A program made the translations under genes and the position numbers. A DNA stretch of 64,000 bases from Natronomonas gomsonensis (GTDB lineage Archaea > Halobacteriota > Halobacteria > Halobacteriales > Haloarculaceae): assembly GCF_013391635.1 (NCBI RefSeq), contig NZ_JACAWU010000002.1, positions 1,612,001 to 1,676,000 on the forward strand, read 5' to 3'. Shown here in pieces: positions 46,032-54,634 of this stretch. Position 1 is the stretch's first letter. The number at the start of each line of letters is the position of its first letter. The notes under the pieces were generated by a model. The model ran no database searches and had not been told where the DNA came from. It was given only the letters and a program-made list of their open reading frames with translations.

Positions 46032-46532
46032 CTACAACTCTAGTTCGAACTCGTATTCGTCGTGGAGTTCCCCGGCGATTTCGCCCTTCGCTTCGGCGCC
46101 GCGGCGGAAGCCCGAGGCTTCGAAGAACCCGATTCCGACCGAGTTCTCGGCGAGGACGGAACACGCGATGCGGTCGACGCCCTGCTCGGTCGCCCACCGA
46201 CGGATGCGGTCGAGCAGCGCTGCCCCGACGCCATCCCCCCAGCGGTCGGGATGAACGTAGATGGTGTGTAACTCCACTTCGTCGGCCCACGTCTGCTCGG
46301 CGCTGGCGAAGCCGATTACGCTCTCCTCGTCTCCGCTTTCGGCGACAAAGAAAGCGATGTCGTCGTGTTCGACGCCCGCCTCGATGAGTTCTGGGTCGTA
46401 GTACTCTCCGAGGGCGCCCTCGATGGTCGAGGGTTCGAGAGATCCGCCGTAGGCCGCATACCACGAGTCCCGAGCAACGTCGCGGATGGCCGCCACGTCG
46501 TCGGCCGTCGCCTCGCGTATCTCGACGCTCAT
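46032..46532 (-). CDS. GNAT family N-acetyltransferase
   Basis: 166 residues with GNAT motif A (LHTIYVHPDRWGDGVGAALLD) and motif B (NSVGIGFFEASGFRRGAE). Opens VEIREATADDVAAIRDVARD, as in RimI-like enzymes. Substrate unknown. Its ATG overlaps the stop of the upstream phosphoesterase by 4 bases, so the two form an operon. Confidence 0.86.
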   Translation of the reverse strand: MSVEIREATADDVAAIRDVARDSWYAAYGGSLEPSTIEGALGEYYDPELIEAGVEHDDIAFFVAESGDEESVIGFASAEQTWADEVELHTIYVHPDRWGDGVGAALLDRIRRWATEQGVDRIACSVLAENSVGIGFFEASGFRRGAEAKGEIAGELHDEYEFELEL

Positions 46533-47041
46533 ACGGACTCCGTCACGTCGAGGAACTCGACGGTGTCGTCTTCGGTGTCGACGACGGCCACCGTGCGGTG
46601 CTCGTCGGGGACCGTCGGGAACTGTGCGCCGGGGTTGATGACCGTCGTCTCGTCGACGGACCGCTCCTCGCGAACGTGCCAGTGGCCGTGACAGACGTAG
46701 TCGTACTCTCCCGAGGACGCCAAGGCGTCGATGACCGGCCGCTGTTCGCCGTGAAGGACGGCGAACGCTCGTCCGTCGAACTCCAGTTCGGCAAAGCGAC
46801 CGTGCAGCGTGCCGCCGTCGAGGCTCTCGAAGGCGTCGACGAGCCCCTCGCGTTCGCCGTCGTTGTTCCCGCGGACGGCGTGGACCGCGATGTCCTCGCG
46901 GTCGAGATGCGGAATCAGTGGCGGTGCGATGAAGTCCCCACAATGAATCACTGCCTCGACCCCGCGCTCGGCGAAGGCATCCATCGCGGCGTCGGCCGCC
47001 GGGACGTTGTCGTGGGTATCGGAGATGATGCCGACGTACAT
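46529..47041 (-). CDS. YfcE/MJ0936-type metallophosphoesterase
   Basis: 170 residues. Calcineurin-like fold with all metal ligands: SDTHDN (D, H), CGDF (D), GNND (N), H in LHGEQ, and HGHWH near the C-terminus. The archaeal type enzyme hydrolyses phosphodiesters. ATG 47041 (MYVGIISDTHDN) is at the family position; the upstream extension is not conserved. Followed with ATGA overlap by the acetyltransferase. Divergent from RIO1 with 120 bases between. Confidence 0.87.
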   Translation of the reverse strand: MYVGIISDTHDNVPAADAAMDAFAERGVEAVIHCGDFIAPPLIPHLDREDIAVHAVRGNNDGEREGLVDAFESLDGGTLHGRFAELEFDGRAFAVLHGEQRPVIDALASSGEYDYVCHGHWHVREERSVDETTVINPGAQFPTVPDEHRTVAVVDTEDDTVEFLDVTESV

Positions 47042-47161
47042 GAGCGACCGTTCGTCGCACGTCGAAAAGAAGCCACCGGGGACCGAGAGTTGGTCGACTG
47101 TCGAGCCCACGACTGCGACGACCGGTGACGCTTTCCGTCGGGGCGGCGTACCCCGAGACGA

Positions 47162-48031
47162 ATGACAGAGGAGTACGGCCTGTTAGAGCCCGAGGAGTCA
47201 GAGGGGCTCGGCGACGAGTGGGAAGAACTCGACGTGTCGGACACGGAAGCCGACCGTACCGCCAGAAAGCAGGACCGTGAGTTCCTCGAGTTCCGGAAAC
47301 GCATCAAGAACACCGAGCAGTTCAAAGTCGAGGCGTCGGTGTTCGACGACGCCACGTTCGGTGCGCTGTACAAACTGGTTCAGGACGGCTACATCGACGC
47401 CTTCGGCGGCCCCATCTCGACCGGCAAGGAGGCCAACGTCTACACCGCCCTCGGGCCGGACGGCGAAGTGGCGGTGAAGGTCTACCGCATCAACGCTTCC
47501 GATTTCCGGCAGATGCGGGACTACCTCGACGGCGACCCCCGCTTCGAGGGCATCGGCTCGGACAAGAAGAAGGTCGTCGTCGCCTGGACGAAAAAGGAGT
47601 ACGCGAACCTCATGCGCGCACGCAAGGCGGGCGTCCGCGTGCCTGAACCGCTGGCCGTCGAGCGGAACGTCCTCGTGATGGAGTACCTCGGCGGCGAGAA
47701 CGACCGCGCCAAACGCCTCAACGAGGTTCACGTCGAGAACCCACAGACGGCCTACGAGGTCGTCCGAGAGTACACCCGACGGCTGTATCGTGCGGGGCTC
47801 GTCCACGGCGACCTCTCGGAGTACAACATCGTCGTCCACGACGGCGAGTTGTGCCTGCTCGATTTGGGCCAGGCGGTCACCGTCCATCACCCCAACGCCC
47901 GGGAGTTCCTCGAACGGGACTGCCACAACGTCGCCGCGTTCTTCCGCCGACAGGGGCTGGAAGTCACCGACGACGACCTTCTGGAGTACGTCACCGAAGC
48001 CGAACCGGAGCCGGACGGCGACCAGGAGTAA
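47162..48031 (+). CDS. rio1: RIO1-type atypical serine kinase/ATPase
   Basis: 289 residues. An acidic N-terminal extension of ~50 residues is followed by the RIO domain: P-loop GPISTGKEANVYTA, VKVYRINASDFRQMRDYL (RIO-specific flexible loop), HGDLSEYNIVV as catalytic loop and CLLDLGQAV as the metal-binding DLG. RIO1 drives the final maturation of the small ribosomal subunit. Located near aIF1A and the Dim2-like gene, which work in the same process. The C-terminal acidic tail is short. Confidence 0.94.
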   Translation: MTEEYGLLEPEESEGLGDEWEELDVSDTEADRTARKQDREFLEFRKRIKNTEQFKVEASVFDDATFGALYKLVQDGYIDAFGGPISTGKEANVYTALGPDGEVAVKVYRINASDFRQMRDYLDGDPRFEGIGSDKKKVVVAWTKKEYANLMRARKAGVRVPEPLAVERNVLVMEYLGGENDRAKRLNEVHVENPQTAYEVVREYTRRLYRAGLVHGDLSEYNIVVHDGELCLLDLGQAVTVHHPNAREFLERDCHNVAAFFRRQGLEVTDDDLLEYVTEAEPEPDGDQE

Positions 48032-48046
48032 CCTCCCAGCCCCGGG

Positions 48047-48433
48047 TCAGTCGTAGGCGTGGGCTTCCAGCGTCTCCATCGGCACTGTATCCAACACCGC
48101 TTCGTTCGTCGCTTCCAGAACGACCGGCGGCACCGTCGTCTCAGGGATGTGTCGGGTCCGAACTGCCTCTAGCGTCTCGACCCAGCGAGGCACACAGACA
48201 CACCAGCGGTCGCCGGGAGAGAGGCCCGGGAAGTCGAGTTCCGGCCGCGGCGTCACGAGGTCGTTGCCCTGTTCGCGGCTGAATTCGAGGAACGCGTCGG
48301 TCATGACGGCACACAGTTCGTGCCGTCCCATATCCGCATCGTGACACGAACAGCGCCCGTCCCGCTGGAACCCCGTTTCGGGGTCGGTGCTACACGGTTC
48401 GAGCGGCTCTCCGAGGACGTTCAGTTCGGGCAT
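48047..48433 (-). CDS. DUF2237 family protein
   Basis: 128 residues with the DUF2237 pattern: NVLGEPLEPCSTDPETGFQRDGRCSCHDADMGRHELCAVMT and, in the middle, LSPGDRWCVCVPRW. The cysteines occur in pairs that could bind a metal. Function unknown; small soluble protein. Converges with RIO1 (15 bases) and follows aIF1A on the same strand after a 52-base gap. Confidence 0.85.
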   Translation of the reverse strand: MPELNVLGEPLEPCSTDPETGFQRDGRCSCHDADMGRHELCAVMTDAFLEFSREQGNDLVTPRPELDFPGLSPGDRWCVCVPRWVETLEAVRTRHIPETTVPPVVLEATNEAVLDTVPMETLEAHAYD

Positions 48434-48485
48434 ACCGACAGAACGTGCGCCGGCGACAAAAGTTCCCTCGGCGAAGAGAGCGCAG

Positions 48486-48779
48486 TCAGACGCTGTCGGT
48501 GATGTGGCCTTCTTCGCGCAACTGGTCGGCGTCCTGTTTCTCGTAGCGCCACACCACGTCGGCCTTCTCGTCCTGCCAGTCCCACGGTTCGACCAACACC
48601 ACGTCGTCTTCACGAATCCAGATGCGCTTCTGCATCCGGCCGGGGATGCGTGCGGTTCGCTCCGTGCCGTCCATACAGCGGACCTTCACTCGGTTGGCGC
48701 CGAGCATGTTCGTGACGACGGCGAACACCTCGTCGTCGTCGGGCATCCTGAGGTTCTTGCGTCCCTCGTTGTCGCTCAT
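48486..48779 (-). CDS. eif1A: translation initiation factor aIF1A
   Basis: 97 residues, an OB-fold: [49 protein letters not shown]. This is the archaeal orthologue of eIF1A/IF1, which fills the A site and helps mRNA scanning or start selection. ATG 48779 is supported by an ATTAAA box on this strand (48804-48809), about 27 bases upstream; an in-frame upstream ATG at 48923 adds non-conserved sequence. Confidence 0.94.
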   Translation of the reverse strand: MSDNEGRKNLRMPDDDEVFAVVTNMLGANRVKVRCMDGTERTARIPGRMQKRIWIREDDVVLVEPWDWQDEKADVVWRYEKQDADQLREEGHITDSV

Positions 48780-48881
48780 ACCCGTCGGTTGGATAGGGAG
48801 CCCTTTAATTCTTTCAAGCAGAGCGCCTTCCAGTTCGGTCCGCGCGCCAACCGCTACCGAACCACGAAACCGCCAGTATCC

Positions 48882-48894
48882 GGCAATAATTGCC
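48882..48894. promoter_or_regulatory. palindrome in the aIF1A / alcohol dehydrogenase gap
   Basis: GGCAAT-A-ATTGCC is a perfect inverted repeat in otherwise unstructured DNA, about 100 bases upstream of both the minus-strand aIF1A start and the plus-strand dehydrogenase start. Could be an operator for the dehydrogenase; no regulator gene is adjacent. Confidence 0.35.
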
Positions 48895-48953
48895 ACAGTA
48901 TCGGCACCGTCACCGTACCCCACATAACACCGCGCCCTCCCAATCGTGGCCCG

Positions 48954-48979
48954 TTAATATACCGTGGCAAGGATTAAAT
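48954..48979 (+). promoter_or_regulatory. promoter region of the alcohol dehydrogenase gene
   Basis: TTAATATA at 48954-48961 and ATTAAAT at 48973-48979. The second lies 27-33 bases before ATG 49006 and fits a leaderless start; the first may be an alternative box. Confidence 0.55.
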
Positions 48980-49005
48980 CGGTGGAGGGGTAGTGTTCGC
49001 GCGTT

Positions 49006-50112
49006 ATGAGCAAATCCGCAGACGCGGAGCAGGAGGCGGAGTCGATGCGAGCCGTGGTCTTCCAGGAGCCACAGGAGCCGATGGAAGTAGAGGAGGTCGA
49101 CCGACCGGAACCCGACCCGGACGGCATCGTCGTGGAGACGGAGGCCTGCGGCGTCTGCCGCTCCGACTGGCACGCCTGGCAGGGCGACTGGGACTGGGTC
49201 GGCGTCATGCCGACGCCCGGCCTCATCTTCGGACACGAACCCGTCGGCATCGTCAAGGACGTCGGCGAAGACGTCGAGAACTTCAGCGAGGGCGACCGGG
49301 TGTGCGTCCCGTTCAACCTCTCCGATGGCACCTGCCGGTTCTGCAAGCAGGGTCGAGCGAACATCTGTGAGCGGGTCATCCCGCTCGGATTCGTCTCCTT
49401 CCAGCCGGGCGCCTTCGCCGAGGAGTTCCCGGTTCGGAACGCCGACCACAACGTCATCAAACTCCCCGACGGCGTCGACCCCGTCGAGGTCGCCGGCCTC
49501 GGCTGTCGGTTCGCGACGGCGTTCCACGGACTGGTCCACCGCGTCGACGTGACCGCCGGCGACTGGGTCGCCGTCCACGGGTGTGGCGGCGTTGGCCTGT
49601 CTGCGGTCCACATCGCCGACGCACTCGGCGCGAACGTCATCGCCGTCGACCTCTCGGAAGACAAACTGGAGAAAGCCGAGGAACTCGGCGCCGACGCCAC
49701 CATCGACGTGACCGAAGTACAGGACGTTCCCCAGGCAGTCAAAGGCGAGACGCCGAAGAGCCGCGGCGCCGACATCAGCGTCGACGCCCTCGGCATCGCA
49801 GAGACCTGCCGGAACTCCGTGAACTCGCTCGCCAAGGGCGGTCAGAACCTCCAGATTGGCCTCACCACGAGCGAGGAGGAAGGCGAAGTGTCGCTTCCCG
49901 TCGACAGCATCGTGATGGACGAACGGGAGTTCATCGGCTCCTTCGGCATGCCGCCCCACGAGTACGAGGAGATCTTCTCGATGATGGAGCAGGGCAAAAT
50001 CGACCCCGGCAAGATCGTCTCGAAGACCATCTCGCTGGAGGAGGTCCCCGACACCATCGCCTCGATGGGCGACTTCGATACGGTCGGCATCCCCGTCTGC
50101 AACGAGTTCTAA
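49006..50112 (+). CDS. zinc-dependent alcohol dehydrogenase (MDR superfamily)
   Basis: 368 residues. Medium-chain dehydrogenase: catalytic zinc region ETEACGVCRSDWHAWQG with FGHEPVG, the Rossmann motif GCGGVGLSAVHIAD, and the usual C-terminal helices. The structural zinc loop is incomplete: of the four cysteines CxxCxxCx7C the first is replaced (GTCRFCKQGRANIC follows an aspartate), so this lobe may bind zinc weakly or not at all, or use the aspartate. NAD(P) preference is not obvious. Substrate unknown; opposed to aIF1A with a 226-base gap. Confidence 0.88.
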   Translation: MSKSADAEQEAESMRAVVFQEPQEPMEVEEVDRPEPDPDGIVVETEACGVCRSDWHAWQGDWDWVGVMPTPGLIFGHEPVGIVKDVGEDVENFSEGDRVCVPFNLSDGTCRFCKQGRANICERVIPLGFVSFQPGAFAEEFPVRNADHNVIKLPDGVDPVEVAGLGCRFATAFHGLVHRVDVTAGDWVAVHGCGGVGLSAVHIADALGANVIAVDLSEDKLEKAEELGADATIDVTEVQDVPQAVKGETPKSRGADISVDALGIAETCRNSVNSLAKGGQNLQIGLTTSEEEGEVSLPVDSIVMDEREFIGSFGMPPHEYEEIFSMMEQGKIDPGKIVSKTISLEEVPDTIASMGDFDTVGIPVCNEF

Positions 50113-50239
50113 CCGAATCCGCCGTTCCGTTTTTGAGTGTGCTTACGACGAGTCGGAGCGTCACTAAGACACGACTACTGCTCGGTCGCCGGTCGTAGGG
50201 AGCGGGTTACCAACTCCACTGCTCCCGTCTTCGGTGAGC

Positions 50240-50587
50240 ATGTCCCTGCGTTCGGTTCCGTCGCCCATCGGACACTCCGAAGTGAGCCACCTGATTCTGT
50301 GGGCGCTCGCCGTCCTCTTTTTCGGCGTCGGCGACGTGGTGACGACGACCGTCGGGCTCGGCATCGAGGGACTGTTCGAACTCGGCCCGGTCACCTCGGT
50401 GTTCGTCGAACGGTACGGACTCGGGGGGATGGTGGCGTCGAAGGCCCTCATCTTCGGCGGCGGCTTTCTCTGTTGGCGAGTCGTCCAGCGGCCCTACCGC
50501 GTCGGGGTGCCGCTCGGACTGGCGCTTCTGGGCGTCTCCGTGACGGGGTGGAACCTCTATCTGCTGGCGCTCGTCGTGCCGTCGTGA
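50240..50587 (+). CDS. small membrane protein of unknown function
   Basis: 115 residues from ATG 50240 (a GTG two codons earlier is possible). Three or four hydrophobic stretches, the first with LWALAVLFFGVGDVVTTTVGLG. Similar small haloarchaeal membrane proteins are common, but no role is known. 52 bases before the next small membrane gene, on the same strand. Confidence 0.65.
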   Translation: MSLRSVPSPIGHSEVSHLILWALAVLFFGVGDVVTTTVGLGIEGLFELGPVTSVFVERYGLGGMVASKALIFGGGFLCWRVVQRPYRVGVPLGLALLGVSVTGWNLYLLALVVPS

Positions 50588-50641
50588 CCGCGCCGTCGGG
50601 AAATCCGGCTCTTTAGGTATCCCCCGTGTACACCCACTGGT

Positions 50642-50848
50642 ATGAGTACCCAAGAACTGACGGACGCGCTCGGAGACACCGGTATCGCGGGGACTGTGCT
50701 CGTCGTCGTTGGGATGGTGCTGCTCGGCCGTGAGAACCGCCGGGCCGCCCTCGCGGCGACGGTCGTCATGGCGGGGGGCGTCCTCCTCGGGCACGGCCTC
50801 CTCGGCACCTTCCTCGAATCGATGGGGATGAGCTACGACGACCTCTAG
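50642..50848 (+). CDS. small membrane protein of unknown function
   Basis: 68 residues: an acidic N-terminus (TQELTDALGD), two hydrophobic helices around 15-28 and 35-52, and a short polar tail. Its TGA/TAG end overlaps the last 4 bases of the convergent small membrane gene. A CTTTAGG box at about 50610 is at the leaderless distance. No family identified. Confidence 0.65.
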   Translation: MSTQELTDALGDTGIAGTVLVVVGMVLLGRENRRAALAATVVMAGGVLLGHGLLGTFLESMGMSYDDL

Positions 50849-51069
50849 TCGCGCTGCCAGAGGTAGACGGCCAACGCGAGGAACCCACCGAAGAACGTCA
50901 AAAAGAACAGCCCACCGACGGCCAGCGCCCACAGCGCCGCGTTGTCGTTACCGCGGCTCTCGGCATCGTTGAACACCCAATACGCCGACACGAACGGGAT
51001 GATGAGGTACAGCAACCCGAATATCAGTAGTTCCGGTCCGCCTGGAAGGCCGAACTGAAGCGGGAACAT
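50845..51069 (-). CDS. small membrane protein of unknown function
   Basis: 74 residues from ATG 51069 (one residue longer if GTG 51072 is used). Two or three hydrophobic helices: LLIFGLLYLIIPFVSAYWVF and ALAVGGLFFLTFFGGFLALAVYL. A TTTAAAT box on this strand (51091-51097) lies about 25 bases upstream, supporting the start. The pattern resembles phospholipase-D-N-terminal-like or SHOCT-associated small membrane proteins, but not clearly. Convergent with the previous gene. Confidence 0.65.
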   Translation of the reverse strand: MFPLQFGLPGGPELLIFGLLYLIIPFVSAYWVFNDAESRGNDNAALWALAVGGLFFLTFFGGFLALAVYLWQRD

Positions 51070-51105
51070 CACCCGGAGTACACCCGCTTTATTTAAAAAA
51101 CCACG

Positions 51106-53088
51106 TCAGCCGTCGGCGGCGGGGTCACGCGCCCGGTGCTCGCTGATGACCTCGTCGAGTTTCGCGGATTTCTTCTCGCGTCGGCGCTCTTCGGCGCGGT
51201 CCTCCCAGTCGTCGATGACCGACTCGACTTCGCTCTCGCGGGCGACGGCGAGTTCGTCGATTTCCTGTATCGTCACGTCGTCGGCCGGCCCGACGGGAAT
51301 TCCGTGGTCGAACAGCACCTCGTCGGCCTGCTCGGAGAGTCGGCCGTCCCGGAGGACGACCCGCGGCTCGCGGTCGGCCAGTCGCTCGGCAGTCGCTCGG
51401 CCGGCACCGCTGGCATCCCGGAGGTACACCACGTCGTCGGGGGCGAGACCGTAGCTTTCCTCGGCGGCTTCGAGGGCGCCTTTCGTGAACTGCTCGACGG
51501 GCTTGACCGGGACCAGCCCCTGTTTCTCCGCGGCCACGTCCGCGAAGTTCGAGTGGTCGAGTTTCCACAACTCCTTGAGCCGTTCGAGTTTGCCGTCGAG
51601 TTCCTCGTTTGCCTGTTCGGCCTCGGCGAGTTCGCGTTTCAGCCGTTCGTTCTCCCGCTCCAGCCGCGTCACTTCGCGGCGCTCGCGAGCCTCCCGGCGC
51701 TCCTCGCGCCGTGTTTCGGAGAGTTCGTCTTCCAGTTCCGACACCCGGCTGTCCTTCTGTTGGATGGTGTCTTTCAGGTCCTCGACGTGACCCTCGAGGC
51801 GCTCGATGCGAGCCTCCAGACGCTTGATTTCCTTCTCCTCGGCGGTCAGTTCTCGGGGGTCGTGTTCGGTTGACTCCTCGTCGGACTTCTCGTCCTCGGC
51901 GAGGTCATCGAGGACGGCTTCGACGCTTTCCTCGCCGGCGACCACGCGGGCCGTCACTTCTCCGCGGTCGAACCCCGCGGGCGTCTTCTCGGCGATGCGG
52001 TCGAACTGGTCTTCGTGGCTGTCGAAGGCGAACAGCGCCGCCGCCATCGCGTCCCGTTCGTGGTCGTTGTCGTAACTCTCCTCGCGGGTGCGGTGGAGCT
52101 TTCTGTCGACCGGCAGGTCGGTCCCGGGAATCCAGCCCGCGGCGTCGAAACTGCGGCGTATCTTCTCGACCGTCTCGGGCATCGGTTCGACGTCGGCGGC
52201 GACGATGACCGGTCGGCCGTGTTCGATAATCCATTCGATGACCTCGGCGGTGTCGGCAGTGCGGGTCGACCACACGTCGAGGACATTCCCGTCGAGGTCC
52301 AACAGCGACACCGCGGTCGTCGTCCCGGGGTCGATGCCGACGACGACGAAATCCCGTCGTTTCGCGAGCGGGCGATACTCGATGCCGTCGCGGCGCTCGC
52401 GCTCGATTTCGATGCGGGTGTCGCCGGAGCGCCGCGCCGAGACGGGTATCTCGGCGGGCGTCGCTTCGACTTCGAACAGTGCCTGAGAGTAGCCCCCGTA
52501 CTTCTCGGTGACCACCTTCTCGTAGTCGAGGGCGGCGTCTTCGAGTTTCGACTCGACCTCTCGAGTAACGGTTTTCACCGACCCGTGGATGCGACGGGTG
52601 AAGCGGTCCTCGCTCCAGCCGCCTCCGCCGCCGGTCGAGCGCCCACGGGCGACCTTCACCGTCGTCGTGTTCGTAAACGCCGACACCTCGTAGCCGACGT
52701 TGCGGGCGGCGAGTCGCGCCGCCGCTTCGGCCTCCTTCATCGGCGGCTTCGCGTAGGGGACGCCGTGTCTGGCGGCGACGCGCGAGAGCGGTTCGGGCCG
52801 CTCGTCGCCGGTCACCTGCACCAGTTTCGTCTCCGACGGCAACTCTCGGAGGAAGTGGACGAGTGCGCCCTTGTCCTCGGCGAGTTCGTAGGTGTTGTCG
52901 GTGGCGACGATGGCCGGCGCTTCGGATTGGATTCGCCGGCGGAGCTTTCGGCCCGACACCACGTCGCGCTCGATGGACTCGCCGTCGAAGGCGACCACCG
53001 CATACGAGGGGGCATCACCTCGAACGTCGCCGCTCTGGATGTCGACGCCGAAGATGAGGGAATCGAGGGCACTCGTTCGCGTGCTCAC
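51106..53088 (-). CDS. DUF460 protein: RNase H/RuvC-like domain with long coiled coil
   Basis: 660 residues from GTG 53088. N-terminal ~230 residues contain IFGVDIQSGDVRG and the stretch around EKYGGYSQALFEVEATP; a second RNase-H-like core at about 250-400 begins VVVGIDPGTTTAVSLLDL (a RuvC-like first acidic residue) and includes ERDAMAAALFAF; residues ~430-560 are a long coiled coil (EIKRLEARIERLEGHVEDLKD); the rest is acidic. This is the archaeal family DUF460/COG2433, suspected nuclease or nucleic-acid enzyme of unknown function. TTTATA on this strand at 53113-53118 supports the GTG start; the upstream in-frame ATG at 53220 is non-homologous. Confidence 0.85.
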   Translation of the reverse strand: MSTRTSALDSLIFGVDIQSGDVRGDAPSYAVVAFDGESIERDVVSGRKLRRRIQSEAPAIVATDNTYELAEDKGALVHFLRELPSETKLVQVTGDERPEPLSRVAARHGVPYAKPPMKEAEAAARLAARNVGYEVSAFTNTTTVKVARGRSTGGGGGWSEDRFTRRIHGSVKTVTREVESKLEDAALDYEKVVTEKYGGYSQALFEVEATPAEIPVSARRSGDTRIEIERERRDGIEYRPLAKRRDFVVVGIDPGTTTAVSLLDLDGNVLDVWSTRTADTAEVIEWIIEHGRPVIVAADVEPMPETVEKIRRSFDAAGWIPGTDLPVDRKLHRTREESYDNDHERDAMAAALFAFDSHEDQFDRIAEKTPAGFDRGEVTARVVAGEESVEAVLDDLAEDEKSDEESTEHDPRELTAEEKEIKRLEARIERLEGHVEDLKDTIQQKDSRVSELEDELSETRREERREARERREVTRLERENERLKRELAEAEQANEELDGKLERLKELWKLDHSNFADVAAEKQGLVPVKPVEQFTKGALEAAEESYGLAPDDVVYLRDASGAGRATAERLADREPRVVLRDGRLSEQADEVLFDHGIPVGPADDVTIQEIDELAVARESEVESVIDDWEDRAEERRREKKSAKLDEVISEHRARDPAADG

Positions 53089-53112
53089 GGCCGCGTGTAG
53101 GAATGCAGCGAG

Positions 53113-53118
53113 TATAAA
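53113..53118 (-). promoter_or_regulatory. TATA box of the DUF460 gene
   Basis: TTTATA on the minus strand (AGTTTATACT), 25-30 bases before the GTG at 53088. Decides the start of the DUF460 protein. Confidence 0.7.
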
Positions 53119-53197
53119 CTCCGTGCCGAAGCCGGCGAAACGCCACCACGTCGTCGCGGGGTACGGCTTTTTGTCCCCCCGAACCGACCGTTCGGTA

Positions 53198-53653
53198 ATG
53201 CCACGGTATTTCGAGGACATCGAAGTCGGAGCGACCTACGAACTCGACGGTACCTACGAAGTCACCGAAGACGAGGTGTTGGAGTTCGCCGAGAAGTACG
53301 ACCCCCAGCCGTTCCACACCGACGAGGAGGCGGCGAAAGACTCCATCTTCGGCTCGCTTGCGGCCTCGGGATGGCACACCGCCTCGATATGCATGCGCCT
53401 GCTCGTCGACGGGTTCCTCGATGCTGAAACGTCGATGGGTGCCCGCGGCATCGACGACCTCCAGTGGAAGCAGCCGGTGTACCCCGGCGACACGCTGCAC
53501 GTCGACGTGGAAATTCTCGAGAAACGCGTCTCCGAGAGCCGTCCCGAGATGGGTCACGTCCGCTCGAAGTTGACCGGCTACAACGACGACGACGAGGCCG
53601 TCATCGAGTGGAAGGCCGACGGGATGTTCCGCCGCCGCGAGGCCGACGAGTAG
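53198..53653 (+). CDS. MaoC family hydratase/dehydratase
   Basis: 151 residues with the hotdog fold of MaoC-like enoyl hydratases: YFEDIEVGATYELDGTYEVTEDEVLEFAEKYDPQPFHTDEEAAKDSIFG, in which D of YDPQPFH and the histidine are catalytic. Hydrates trans-2-enoyl-CoA or related thioesters. CTTTTTG box about 28 bases before ATG 53198. Convergent with RNase Z; divergent from the DUF460 gene. Confidence 0.87.
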   Translation: MPRYFEDIEVGATYELDGTYEVTEDEVLEFAEKYDPQPFHTDEEAAKDSIFGSLAASGWHTASICMRLLVDGFLDAETSMGARGIDDLQWKQPVYPGDTLHVDVEILEKRVSESRPEMGHVRSKLTGYNDDDEAVIEWKADGMFRRREADE

Positions 53654-53659
53654 CGACGC

Positions 53660-54589
53660 CTACTCCGCGTTCGGGTACGGCACGTCGAGTTCGTCGCCGT
53701 CGTCGGGGACGAACGCCTCGTTGCCGAACACCTCTCGGGCCTCCCGTTCGATGGGTGAGACGTTGCCCGCGTACCGCGAGGAGACGTGGACCAACGCGAG
53801 GCGTTTCGCCCCCGCTCCCGCGGCGATTTCGGCGGCTTGGGCGGCCGTCGAGTGGGCCGTCCGGCCCGCACGTTCGGCGTTGTCGGCGGCGAAGGTCGCA
53901 TCGTGTATCAACAGGTCGGCGTCGGCGGCCACCTCGGCGGTCCGGTCGCTCGGCCGTGTGTCGCCGGTGTAGACGAGCGTGCGGCCAGGGCGGGGGTGAC
54001 CGACGACTTCCTCGGAGCGAACGGCCGTTCCGTCGTCCAGTTCCACGTCCTCGCCGGCGTGGAGTCGCTGGAACTTCGGACCGACGGGAACGCCCAACTC
54101 CTCGGCGCGTTCGCGGTCGAATCGGCCCTTTCGGTCGTCCTCGACGAGGGCGTAGCCGACCGACGGCGTGTCGTGGTCGGTCGCAAACGCCCGGATTTCG
54201 TACTCGTCGGCCTCCAGCGCCACGTCGCCGTCACCGACGCCGTGGATGCGAATCGGGAACGACGGGTCGGTTCCCGTCGCGCCGACCAACCGCTCGATGC
54301 GGCGCTGTTGGCCCGAGGGGACGTGAATCGCCAGCGGGTCGGTCCGCTCGTTGAAGTCCATCGTCTGCAACAGCCCCGGAATCCCGAGGGTGTGGTCGGC
54401 GTGGAGATGCGAGACGAAGATGTGCGAGACGCCGAAGCCGGTTCCGAATCGCATCATCTGTCGCTGGGTTCCCTCCCCGCAGTCGAAGAGGAACCGCTCG
54501 CCCTCCCGACGGCAGAACACCGAACTCGTGTTCCGCTGGGTCGTCGGCACGGCCCCGCCGGTTCCGAGGAACGTCACACACAGCGACAT
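53660..54589 (-). CDS. rnz: ribonuclease Z
   Basis: 309 residues. tRNA 3'-end endonuclease of the metallo-beta-lactamase superfamily. Metal ligands SHLHADHTLG, GDTRPSD, DATF and a late histidine are present, together with a TQRNTSSV start motif and the exosite region around PKFQRLHAGEDVEL. Cuts tRNA precursors after the discriminator base, relevant because the tRNA here lacks an encoded CCA. Length is that of the short archaeal form. Confidence 0.93.
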   Translation of the reverse strand: MSLCVTFLGTGGAVPTTQRNTSSVFCRREGERFLFDCGEGTQRQMMRFGTGFGVSHIFVSHLHADHTLGIPGLLQTMDFNERTDPLAIHVPSGQQRRIERLVGATGTDPSFPIRIHGVGDGDVALEADEYEIRAFATDHDTPSVGYALVEDDRKGRFDRERAEELGVPVGPKFQRLHAGEDVELDDGTAVRSEEVVGHPRPGRTLVYTGDTRPSDRTAEVAADADLLIHDATFAADNAERAGRTAHSTAAQAAEIAAGAGAKRLALVHVSSRYAGNVSPIEREAREVFGNEAFVPDDGDELDVPYPNAE

Positions 54590-54634
54590 ACACGGGGAAA
54601 GTGGCGGCGTTTACATACCGCCTTCGATGCCGGG

